Shown in pieces: positions 1 to 7,168 of a stretch of 7,222 bases of DNA (positions are counted from its first letter, which is position 1; every line of letters begins with the position of its first letter). The notes below the pieces were generated by a model that did not search any database, was not told where the DNA came from, and saw only the letters and a program-made list of their open reading frames with translations. The stretch spans positions 1-7,222 of the forward strand of contig CALMRL010000583.1 in assembly GCA_937873345.1 (NCBI GenBank), given 5' to 3'. The translations under genes and the position numbers were made by a program. The stretch is from an uncultured Beijerinckiaceae bacterium. GTDB lineage: Bacteria > Pseudomonadota > Alphaproteobacteria > Rhizobiales > Beijerinckiaceae.

Positions 1-693
1 GCCCTGCTGCGCGGCACGGGCGGCGACAACACCCACCTCCTCATCCTCGCCACCGGCGAGCGCGGTCTGTGCGGCGCCTTCAATGGTTCGATCACCAGGC
101 TCTGCCGCGACGCCGCCTTCCGCCTCAAGCGCGAAGGCAAGCAGGTCAAGATCCTGTGCATTGGCAAGAAGGGCGCCGACATGTTGCGCCGGCAATTGGG
201 CGAGCACATCATCGAGGTCGTCGAGATCACCGCGAAGCAGCTGCACTACGCGGTCGCCGAGCCGATCGGCGCCAAGGTGCTCGAGCTGTTCCGCCCCGGC
301 GAATTCGACGTCGCCACCCTGTTCTTCTCGCGCTTCCAATCGGTGATCAGCCAAGTGCCGACCGCGCTGCAGCTGATCCCGCTGCCGCCGCCGGAGAAGA
401 AGGACGGCGACGCCGTGGGCAAGGCGCCGGGCTCCGACGCGGTGTACGAGTACGAGCCCGACGAGGAGGCGATCCTCGATGCGCTGCTGCCGCGCAACAT
501 CTCCGTGCAGGTCTTCCGCGCGTTGCTGGAGAACGCCGCCTCCGAGCAGGGCGCGCGGATGAGCGCGATGGACAATGCGACGCGCAACGCCGGCGACATG
601 ATCAAGAAGCAGACGCTGCTCTACAACCGCTCGCGTCAGGCGCTGATCACCAAGGAACTGATCGAGATCATCTCGGGCGCCGAGGCGCTCTGA
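1..693 (+). CDS. atpG: ATP synthase F1 gamma subunit, 5'-truncated by the window edge
   Basis: This is the central rotor stalk of F1Fo ATP synthase, which turns inside the alpha3beta3 ring and couples proton flow to ATP synthesis on the cytoplasmic face of the inner membrane. The frame is open from base 1, so the N-terminal part (roughly the first 60 residues of a usual ~290) lies upstream; 230 codons remain. The visible part shows gamma-family landmarks: a 'GLCGAFN' stretch near the start of the fragment and the highly conserved C-terminal helix ending TKELIEIISGAEAL, whose neighbours (NATRNAGDMI) form the antiparallel coiled coil with the N-terminal helix. A longer internal segment around residues 130-150 (PPPEKKDGDA) is a low-complexity loop typical of alphaproteobacterial gamma subunits. 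The stop is 21 bases before atpD, consistent with cotranscription. Identification is secure from sequence and context. Confidence 0.97.
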   Translation, partial: ALLRGTGGDNTHLLILATGERGLCGAFNGSITRLCRDAAFRLKREGKQVKILCIGKKGADMLRRQLGEHIIEVVEITAKQLHYAVAEPIGAKVLELFRPGEFDVATLFFSRFQSVISQVPTALQLIPLPPPEKKDGDAVGKAPGSDAVYEYEPDEEAILDALLPRNISVQVFRALLENAASEQGARMSAMDNATRNAGDMIKKQTLLYNRSRQALITKELIEIISGAEAL

Positions 694-714
694 GCCTGCT
701 CCAAGGATAGTGAA

Positions 715-2157
<1,443 letters not shown>

Positions 2158-2164
2158 GCAGCCG

Positions 2165-2410
2165 GTGCAGCCCCGCATCGCCCTGCTGCTGCTCGGCCTG
2201 GTCGTCGGCGGCCTCGTCGGCTACCTGACCCGGCCGGCGGCGACCGAGTTCCGGCTCGGCGGTGCCTCGCTGGAGGTGCAGGACACGAGCCGCACCGCCT
2301 CGCCCGACGCCGGTCTCACCACCGGCCAGGGTCGGCGCATCATGATCTTCACGGTCGCCGGCGGCGTCATCGGGCTGCTCGCCGGCCTTGCCTTCGACCG
2401 CCGCCGCTAA
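2165..2410 (+). CDS. small two-helix membrane protein between atpD and atpC, function unknown
   Basis: I do not recognise this 81-residue protein. It begins at a GTG only 7 bases after the atpD stop and has no good Shine-Dalgarno sequence, so translation is probably coupled to atpD. It has a hydrophobic segment at residues 5-21 after a single Arg (signal anchor or first transmembrane helix), a polar linker of about 37 residues, and a second glycine-rich hydrophobic segment at 59-77 closed by DRRR. The charge pattern (RR before the second helix, RRR after it) leaves topology uncertain. The frame has strong G/C third positions, like its neighbours, and fills the gap between atpD and atpC, which are usually adjacent. 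This supports a real gene. It does not resemble AtpI, Fo subunits a, b or c, or the soluble alphaproteobacterial zeta inhibitor. A role in ATP synthase is inferred only from position. Confidence 0.75.
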   Translation: MQPRIALLLLGLVVGGLVGYLTRPAATEFRLGGASLEVQDTSRTASPDAGLTTGQGRRIMIFTVAGGVIGLLAGLAFDRRR

Positions 2411-2426
2411 TCAGGACCGCTCATCC

Positions 2427-2825
2427 ATGGCCGCCTTCCCCTTCGAACTCGTCTCGCCCGAGCGCCTGCTGTTCTCCGGCGAGGTCGAGTCGGTGACGGC
2501 GCCCGGCATCGAGGGCGAGTTCACCGTCCTCAAGGACCATGCGCCCTTCATGACGACGCTGAAGCCCGGCTGGGTGCGCATCAGCGGCGGCGGCCGCGAC
2601 GAGAAGCTGTTCGTGCGCGGCGGCTTCGCCGACGTCGCCCCTTCGGGCTTCACCATCCTCGCCGACCAGGCGCTGCCGGAGGCCGAGGTCGACGTCGGCC
2701 GCCTCGACGCCGACATCGCCGCCGCCGACAAGGGCGTCGAGGCGGCGGTCGGCGACGAGACGCGGCGCCTCGCCGCCGAGCATCGTGATCAGCTGCGCGA
2801 GTTCAAGGCCGCCAGCGGCAGGTAG
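2427..2825 (+). CDS. atpC: ATP synthase F1 epsilon subunit
   Basis: Epsilon sits at the foot of the gamma stalk, links F1 to the c-ring and in many bacteria restrains ATP hydrolysis. The 132-residue product opens with the family's beta-sandwich (FPFELVSPERLLFSGEVESV, then GIEGEFTVLKDHAPFMTTLKPG) and ends in a helical hairpin from about residue 90 to 132 rich in Ala, Asp, Glu and Arg. The length is typical of alphaproteobacterial epsilon. The reading frame is open further upstream, to a TTG at 2388, but the ATG at 2427 is preferred: AGGA lies at 2413-2416 and the protein then starts where the family does, without overlapping the upstream membrane-protein gene. It is the last gene of the atp operon; GC-rich hairpins follow the stop. 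Confidence 0.97.
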   Translation: MAAFPFELVSPERLLFSGEVESVTAPGIEGEFTVLKDHAPFMTTLKPGWVRISGGGRDEKLFVRGGFADVAPSGFTILADQALPEAEVDVGRLDADIAAADKGVEAAVGDETRRLAAEHRDQLREFKAASGR

Positions 2826-2848
2826 GGCCCGCGCAAGCAGGGCCCGCG
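2824..2848. repeat. 10-bp direct repeat agggcccgcg straddling the atpC stop
   Basis: The sequence agggcccgcg occurs at 2824-2833 and again at 2839-2848, 15 bases apart. Each copy contains the self-complementary gggccc, so the two copies can also pair as a 6-bp stem around a 9-base loop. The first copy begins within the atpC stop codon. It probably belongs to the 3' end structure of the operon transcript. Confidence 0.5.
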
Positions 2849-2849
2849 G

Positions 2850-2874
2850 AGGGGCGCCCCGTCCGGGGTGCCCT
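2850..2874. terminator. GC-rich hairpin between convergent atpC and cupin gene
   Basis: AGGG-G-CGCCCC, loop GTCC, then GGGGTGCCCT forms a long stem with one bulged G and one G-U pair. It lies about 25 bases after the atpC stop and 13 bases beyond the stop of the oppositely oriented cupin remnant, so it could end transcription from either side. No T-run follows on either strand, so it is not a textbook intrinsic terminator and may act as an mRNA 3' end stabiliser or with Rho. Confidence 0.45.
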
Positions 2875-2886
2875 GCGCCGTCCGGC

Positions 2887-3186
2887 TCACACCTGCCGCA
2901 CCTTCGGCTTCGACGGGTCGACCGCGTGGAAGGTGATCGGCCCCATCCCGCAGATCGCGATCGTCACCGGCTCGGGCTCGCCGGCCTTGACCCCGTCGTA
3001 GTGGCTGGTGCGGGCGACGCGGCGCACGAACGATCCCGCCGCCACCGGCACGGTCGAGGCCAGATCGAAGTCGTCGCCGCTCGTCGCCCACCACGTCCCC
3101 GAGACGACCACGCAGAGCCGATCGGTCTCGTAGAAGTGCGGCGCGCTCATCCAGCCGGGATACCAGCGCGTCAGGATGTCTTGTAC
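2887..3186 (-). pseudogene. cupin-domain protein, 5' part removed by island insertion
   Basis: Read on the minus strand, this is the C-terminal ~100 residues of a single-cupin protein. Visible hallmarks are PHFYETDR (first metal-ligand region), the strand-turn VVSGTWW, VPVAAGSFVRR, and SHYDGV (second ligand region), ending DPSKPKVRQV at a TGA at 2889-2887. The first motif has His-Phe-Tyr where many cupins have His-x-His. Family proteins have an N-terminal region ahead of the LTRWYPG strand; here homologous-looking sequence stops just upstream of DILTRW, and the frame continues as an unrelated Cys/Pro/Arg-rich stretch to 3240. There is no plausible start with a ribosome site at the edge. The gene converges on atpC. 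I infer that an insertion separated its 5' half, which is not in the window. The enzyme or binding function of the intact protein is unknown. Confidence 0.7.
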
Positions 3187-3200
3187 ACAAATGCACGGGT
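3181..3200. other. probable left junction of inserted island
   Basis: Cupin coding similarity on the minus strand ends around 3178-3186, and unrelated plus-strand coding begins at 3233. The intervening bases include ttgtacacaaatgcac, which contains a short near-palindrome (tgtaca). The exact crossover point and any attL core cannot be fixed because the right end and the empty site are not in the window. Confidence 0.45.
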
Positions 3201-3223
3201 GGATGGCCGCCCTCCGGCTGAAC

Positions 3224-3231
3224 GGAGAGAG
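3224..3231 (+). promoter_or_regulatory. Shine-Dalgarno site selecting the ATG at 3233
   Basis: GGAGAGAG lies immediately upstream of the ATG at 3233, with GGAG spaced 5 bases from it. Earlier in-frame ATGs at 3176, 3191 and 3200 have no comparable site, and 3176 falls inside the cupin remnant, so this site decides the start. Confidence 0.6.
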
Positions 3232-3232
3232 T

Positions 3233-3778
3233 ATGGACAAGATGCTGTTGGAGGTGCCCGATCACCTACGAGCCATCGCGGAGGCCTTCCGCCACTGTGT
3301 CCTGCGGGAGCCCTGTCCTCCCGATCTTGAGGAACTCCTTGTCTTTTCCGACGAACGCGAAGCGTTGTTATACCTGATGCACGAGGGGCTCGCGGGCGCC
3401 CTGAACGCCATAGACCGCGATATTGCGCATCGGAACGGCCAACTCGAGGCTTGGGAGGACGCCATGCGCTTCTTCGCGACCCAGGCGCACAACAACGTGA
3501 TGCCGTTCTCGGCGGTACGGGACGGCGATGCCGTCTTGCGCATCTTCGAGGCGCGCGGATTCGACCGGTACGACGACGCCCTGTCTCTTGAGGAGGTCGA
3601 GGGCGAACTGCGGGCGACGAACGAGATCCTGCGCCGGCTGCGCAAGGCGAAAAATGCCGTCGTCGGCGCCTTCCCTCATATACCGCACCGCGCGGCGGAC
3701 GATGAACGCAAGCGCGCGATGGCCGGCACCGGGCAGCCGAGTCTGCCGGTCGGCGAGGCGCCTTCCCCGATGGCCTGA
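3233..3778 (+). CDS. hypothetical helical protein near the island edge
   Basis: I do not recognise this 181-residue protein. The composition is soluble and largely helical, with no signal peptide or membrane span. Residues 1-80 alternate acidic and hydrophobic helices (EELLVFSDEREALLYLMHEG; RDIAHRNGQLEAWEDAMRFF). Residues 84-110 contain a conserved-looking QAHNNVMPFSAVRDGDAV segment. Residues about 118-140 form a charged amphipathic helix with coiled-coil character (SLEEVEGELRATNEILRRLRK). The last ~28 residues, rich in Pro, Gly and Ala, look disordered. Third-position G/C bias supports coding. The frame is also open upstream, but the ribosome site favours 3233. It lies between the island edge and the recombinase gene and points the same way, 222 bases upstream, so it is probably cargo or an accessory gene of that element. 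Two Cys (22, 28) do not form a recognisable metal motif. Confidence 0.7.
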   Translation: MDKMLLEVPDHLRAIAEAFRHCVLREPCPPDLEELLVFSDEREALLYLMHEGLAGALNAIDRDIAHRNGQLEAWEDAMRFFATQAHNNVMPFSAVRDGDAVLRIFEARGFDRYDDALSLEEVEGELRATNEILRRLRKAKNAVVGAFPHIPHRAADDERKRAMAGTGQPSLPVGEAPSPMA

Positions 3779-3807
3779 GCCGAACGCTCGGCCTCCGCGA
3801 TGGCCGA
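3779..3807 (+). terminator. alternative hairpins directly after the hypothetical gene
   Basis: GCCGA-ACGC-TCGGC (3779-3792) forms a perfect 5-bp stem starting at the base after the stop codon. Overlapping it, TCGGCC (3788-3793) can instead pair with GGCCGA (3802-3807) across 8 bases. The two are mutually exclusive. There is no U-tract, so termination is only possible. The remaining intergenic DNA to 4000 contains one more small hairpin (CGCGA-GGCA-TCGCG, 3869-3882) and no recognisable promoter with good -35 and -10 boxes. Confidence 0.3.
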
Positions 3808-4000
3808 CGCTGATCGACGTCCGGCTCAGGCTCAAATCTCGGGATGATCGGTATCGGACGGTCGGCGTCGCGAGGCATCGCGTGGGCGTCGGCGCTGCGC
3901 ACGATCACTGATCGACGCGTCGCAGGCGGGGATCGCCGTCAAGGCAGCCTTTACCTCCTCCGACTATGGTCGATCGACGGGGAGGACGTCCGGAGGGACC

Positions 4001-5569
4001 ATGCTGGACCATACGGCGCGCGCGAAGGTCAAGGCCTACTCGTACCTGCGCTTCTCGAGCCCGGAACAGGCCAAGGGCGCCAGCAAGGCCCGCCAGATCG
4101 AGGCCGCGGCCAGATGGGCGGCGGAACGCGACCTCGTGCTCGACGAGGAACTGCGCGACGAGGGCGTGTCGGCGTTCAAGGGCCGCAACCGCGCGCCCAC
4201 GACGGCGCTCGGGGGCTTCCTCGCCCGCGTCGAAAGTGGCGAGGTGCCCTCCGGATCCTACTTGATCGTGGAGTCGCTCGATCGGTTGAGCCGCGAGCAG
4301 GTGGTCGACGCCCTCGAACTGTTCCTCGGGCTGACGCGCAAGGGGATCGTTATCGTCACCCTGACCGATGGCTACGAGTGGTCGCGCGAGACCCTGCGCG
4401 ACAACCACCTGCAGCTCATCGTCTCCATCGTGATCATGTCGCGGGCCTACGAGGAGAGCGCCACCAAGAGCCATCGCGTAGGCGACGCCTGGAGCCGCAA
4501 GCGCGTCGCGGCGCGGGAGACCGGACAGGCGATGACCGCCGTCTGCCCCGCCTGGATCCGGCTCGTCGGCGGTCCGAGGACGGGACGGTACGAGCTGATC
4601 GAGGAGCGTGCCGCCATCGTCCGGGACATCTTCGCGGCGACCATCGCAGGGGATGGCCGTCGCACCATCGTCAAGCGTCTCAACACCGCCGGCATCGCGT
4701 GATGGGGGGAACGTGGCAGCAAGGGCAAGCGCTGGTACGACAGCTACATCCAGAACGTCGTGACGTCCCCGGCCACCTTCGGGCGGTGGGAGCGCGGCGA
4801 GGAGCGGATCGAGGGCTACTTCCCCGCCGTGGTCGACGAGGACACCTTCTGGCGCGCGAAGGCCGCGTCCGCCGAGCGCTTGGTCGGGCGGGGTCGTCCG
4901 ACGCGCCGCTTCGCCAACCTGCTGCACGGCTTGGCCCGCTGCCACGCCTGCGACGGCACGATGGGCTACGTCGACAAGGGGACGAGGGACCGCCCCCGGC
5001 TGCGGTGCGTCAGCGCCTACTGCGGCGGCGGGTGCGGGAATCGCGCCACGGTGCCCTACGCCGGCATCGACTCCGTCATGGTCCACTGCTATGCGCATTT
5101 CGCCGACGCGGCGATGTTCGCCCTCGAAGAGGATGCGCGCGCGGCCGCCGCGGAGATCGAAGCCCTCGAGCATCGGCGGCGGGACGCGGCGCAGCGGCGC
5201 GCCCGCCTGATCGCGTTGGCCGAGGCCGGCGAGCCGATCCGGGCAATCCGCGCCCGGTTGGACGCCCTGGCGGTCGACATCGGCGAGCTCGATCGCGCGA
5301 TCCGCGACGCCAATCTGCGGGCGGGTCGCGAGGCCGATCGCGCCGACGACATCGAGACGCGCATCGACATCGTCCACGGCCTCATCTTCGCGGACAACCA
5401 GGAGGAACGCGCACGCGGCAGGGCCAAGGTCAACGCCCGACTGCGCACGTTCCTGGACGCCGTCGTCGTCGTCGAAGGGCCTGTCCTGAGCTTCCGGTTC
5501 AAGCCCGAGTATTCCGACCTCACGGCGCACATGTCGTCGATCTACGGCGTTCACTCCGCGGACGGGTAG
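4001..5569 (+). pseudogene. large serine recombinase (integrase), interrupted by one in-frame TGA
   Basis: A site-specific recombinase that would integrate or excise the element through a serine-DNA covalent intermediate. It spans 523 codons including both stops. The resolvase domain covers about residues 10-155: YLRFSSPEQ holds R17 and the nucleophile S19, and ESLDRLSRE (91-99) holds the other active-site arginines. The recombinase domain runs from ~170 to ~290 and includes LNTAGIA and WYDSYIQNVVTSPATFG. A zinc ribbon uses C314, C317, C336 and C341/C345. A long coiled coil spans ~365-460. Codon 234 is TGA (4700-4702), between LNTAGIA and WGERGSKGKRWYDSYIQ; the same frame then stays open to 5569, so this is a single nonsense change, not a frameshift. 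Genes nearby use TGA as a normal stop. The start has GGAGG at 3992-3996. A catalytic domain alone would lack most DNA binding, so I expect no activity unless the stop is read through or is an error. Confidence 0.88.
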
Positions 5570-5594
5570 GCGGCCCGAAAGAGCTGCTTACTCG

Positions 5595-5612
5595 CCCCGC
5601 GTCATGGCGGGG
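5595..5612. terminator. GC hairpin downstream of the recombinase gene
   Basis: CCCCGC (5595-5600) and GCGGGG (5607-5612) pair around the loop GTCATG, 25 bases after the recombinase stop. The stem is strong but short and lacks a T-run, so a terminator role is tentative. Confidence 0.3.
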
Positions 5613-5743
5613 GTGACGTCGCGGTTCCCATCCGCTGGACGGTGGCGGATCGAGGGGAGCGTCCTCATCGTCGACCGTCCGGGCGTCCGCCGCAACGAAC
5701 CGGCTCCACCCGGGTCGGGCGGGATCGACGAGAGCCGGCGCGA

Positions 5744-6033
5744 TCACGCCGTTCGACGAGGGCGAGAGCGCGCGCGAAGCGCCGCGGCGGGCGCCAGCCT
5801 TCCGGAGGAGGCGGTCCAGACGTGGGTGAAGACCTCCGTCGCAGCGGCGTCGAGCATGGCCTTCAGCCCCGGTCACCGCAGGCGGTCGGGAATCCGATCC
5901 GCCAAGTCGCCGGCGCGCCGAGCGTCACGATGGGCGATGGCGAGGAAGTTCCCACCATGACGCGTCGCGATCGACGCGCGTCCTGCTCGGCGGTGCCGAA
6001 GCGCGCGTAGGACCAGAACCAGCGGCTCCGCCG
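5744..6033 (-). pseudogene. possible relic of a serine-recombinase resolvase domain
   Basis: On the minus strand, two frames join into a resolvase-like order. One frame gives YARFGTAEQDA (Tyr codon at 6009-6007), like the YAR-F-S-T-x-x-Q nucleophile motif but with Gly for the catalytic Ser. A shifted frame gives ATRHGGNFLAI, then a TGA at 5875-5873, then PGLKAMLDAAATEVFTHVWTASSGRLAP, which matches the usual RPGL-x-x-(L/M)L-D-A-A...F-x-x-V-x-x-E-A-x-D-R-L-S-R region with the D, S and R replaced, ending at a stop at 5746-5744. The spacing of 137 bases from the Tyr codon to the PGL codons is close to that in intact family members. Third positions in both pieces are strongly G/C. Chance resemblance in GC-rich DNA is possible; this rests on my recollection of the family pattern, not on an alignment. 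Confidence 0.35.
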
Positions 6034-6507
6034 TCACGCCGCGGCGAGGGGATGCTCGGGAGGGACGTCCTTTACTGTTCCGCAACCATGGCGGCGATCA
6101 TAGCCTCTCGTCTCTGATACCATTTAGATCAGTCTCGATTGTGCCCGCGGTGACGAGCGGAGCCGTGCGCATGACCGATGGACGAAGAACTTCCACGACG
6201 CCCGGGGCATCCGCCGTTCCCCATGCCGGGCGTGCTCCTCCCGGTGGGAGACGATGGGTTTCACGGAGACCATCGGGCCGGACGGTGGATCGCCACCACC
6301 ACGGCGCCACCGCACCCGCGGGCGGCGGCGCGGGGAACGTGGCCGCGGCGGAGTTCGCGACGGCGTTGGCGGATTGGACGGCATGCCGAGCATTGGGACG
6401 TGCGCCCGAGGCTATCGAGAGAGCCGATTCGCCGGCGTGACGAGATCGGTCTTGAACAAGGCACAAGGTGCTTCACTACGAATATCAAAGTCGTCACCGA
6501 TGACAGA

Positions 6508-6520
6508 CTGTGCATATCTT
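6508..6520. repeat. 13-bp direct repeat ctgtgcatatctt, copy 1
   Basis: An identical 13-mer occurs again at 6724-6736 in the same orientation, 216 bases downstream; flanking bases diverge at once on both sides. Both copies sit in the locally AT-rich blocks upstream of the second recombinase gene. Copy 1 lies just upstream of a TATAAT box. It could be a protein-binding site or the footprint of a small duplication. Confidence 0.5.
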
Positions 6521-6542
6521 CGTTGCTCTCGTTTGCAATATT

Positions 6543-6548
6543 TATAAT
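6543..6548 (+). promoter_or_regulatory. perfect TATAAT -10-like box, weak -35
   Basis: TATAAT stands in the AT-rich block that contains the first 13-bp repeat. The best -35 candidates (for example TTCGTT at 6519-6524, 18 bases upstream) match the consensus poorly and touch the end of the repeat, which would suit an activator- or repressor-controlled promoter. It lies about 280 bases before the recombinase start at 6830. AT-rich DNA produces such boxes by chance, so this is weak. Confidence 0.25.
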
Positions 6549-6723
6549 GACGTAATATCGGATGGCTATCGCGCGATCGGCGCATCTACAGTTGCTGCGC
6601 GACCACAGGATGCGTGCCGCGCCTTGGATCATGCACCCGACGCTCGTGAGGTCGACGGACAGCCATCGTCCCGGCGACGGCCATTCTCGGGCAAAGGACA
6701 GTGCAAGCATGCGCCATCGCAAG

Positions 6724-6736
6724 CTGTGCATATCTT
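6724..6736. repeat. 13-bp direct repeat ctgtgcatatctt, copy 2
   Basis: Second copy of the 13-mer at 6508-6520. It lies about 95 bases upstream of the start of the second serine recombinase gene, inside AT-rich DNA that probably carries that gene's promoter. Confidence 0.5.
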
Positions 6737-6829
6737 TTACGGCAACATTCACTTGCTCCTCGAGGATGTATTCGTTTACCATTGTTTAGTGAGCGCGTAC
6801 TCTCGTGCAATACGATTAGGTATAGAGAA

Positions 6830-7168
6830 ATGATTGACCGCAACATGAAGAAAGGCGGCGACGCGCCGCGGCCGGATGGCTTCGTCTGGGTCGCGGGCTA
6901 CGCGAGGTCTTGCCACCACGATCCGCTTGCCGCCTCGATCGGGCGCCAGCGCGCGTCGATCGAAGCCTACGCCGCCCGCCAAGGCTGGGCCGTGGAGGCG
7001 ATCTACGCCGACGTCTGCGCTTCGAGCGGGTCGCCCGCCGGACGCCCCGGCTGCGGGACGTTGCTGGCGGCCGCCCGGCGCCGCGAGTTCTCCGTGGTCG
7101 TGGTGGAGCGCGCCGATCGCTTCAGCCGCCAGCTCGCGGACCTGCTCCTGGTGTTCGACGAGCTGCGC
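6830..7168 (+). pseudogene. serine recombinase N-terminal domain, truncated after codon 113
   Basis: The 113 codons encode a resolvase-type catalytic domain. The order is recognisable: GYARSCHHD (23-31), SIGRQRASIEAYAARQGW (36-53), VEAIYADV (55-62), RPGCGTLLAAARRREFSVVVVE (72-93), then RADRFSRQLADLLLVFDELR (94-113), matching the ALDRLSR region of active family members. Two points are odd. In Tyr-x-Arg-x-Ser the serine nucleophile is replaced by Cys28 (or by one-residue slippage, Ser27). After DELR, where the family continues with a beta strand, the sequence switches at 7169 to the terminal repeats of an insertion sequence. The ATG at 6830 has only AGAGAA before it; ATG 6845 is an alternative without any ribosome site. 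The rest of the gene, if present, lies beyond the IS and outside the window. It differs clearly from the 4001 recombinase. Confidence 0.75.

Larger units (their letters stand above)
5570..6829. other. 1.26-kb stretch without a convincing intact gene
   Basis: No reading frame here combines a ribosome site, a sensible amino-acid composition and a recognisable fold. The first two thirds (to about 6460) are GC-rich. They carry a possible minus-strand resolvase relic (5744-6033) and a patch near 6254-6440 whose frames look coding only if stitched together. From about 6465 the DNA becomes locally AT-rich (30 G/C of 80 bases at 6481-6560; 46 of 110 at 6721-6830), separated by a GC-rich segment. These blocks carry a 13-bp direct repeat and a perfect TATAAT. 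The pattern suggests decayed island DNA followed by the control region of the next recombinase gene. Confidence 0.6.

Noticed and set aside
69..710. Long + strand frame overlapping atpG
   Set aside because: Arg-rich shadow; the atpG frame from base 1 carries all gamma-subunit motifs.
2388..2426. Upstream TTG start extending atpC by 13 codons
   Set aside because: The extension overlaps the end of the small membrane-protein gene and has no counterpart in the epsilon family; ATG 2427 has AGGA upstream.
3176..3232. Upstream ATGs (3176, 3191, 3200) for the 181-residue hypothetical gene
   Set aside because: None has a ribosome site and the first falls in the cupin remnant across the island junction; ATG 3233 has GGAGAGAG immediately before it.
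4700..4702. TGA recoding as Trp or selenocysteine
   Set aside because: atpG, atpD, the 181-codon gene and the cupin remnant all end in TGA, so the standard bacterial code applies, and the family has no conserved Sec or Cys at this position.
4702..4704. TGATG overlap at the premature stop, suggesting translational coupling to a second cistron
   Set aside because: The ATG at 4702 enters the shadow frame, not the frame carrying the recombinase C-terminal domains, so it cannot restart the protein.
3905..5554. A 549-codon open frame on the minus strand opposite the recombinase
   Set aside because: It is an antisense shadow of the GC-rich recombinase gene, without motifs or a ribosome site, and is incompatible with the clear serine-recombinase domains on the other strand.
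3844..5616. A 590-codon open frame on the + strand across the recombinase
   Set aside because: It overlaps the recombinase in another frame, is dominated by Arg, Gly and Pro, has no family motifs, and is the usual by-product of strong third-position G/C bias.
5960..5983. Palindrome-like gacgcg...cgcgtc segment as a recombination site
   Set aside because: Arms of only 6 bp in very GC-rich DNA full of gatcgacg-like words; no second copy at a meaningful position.
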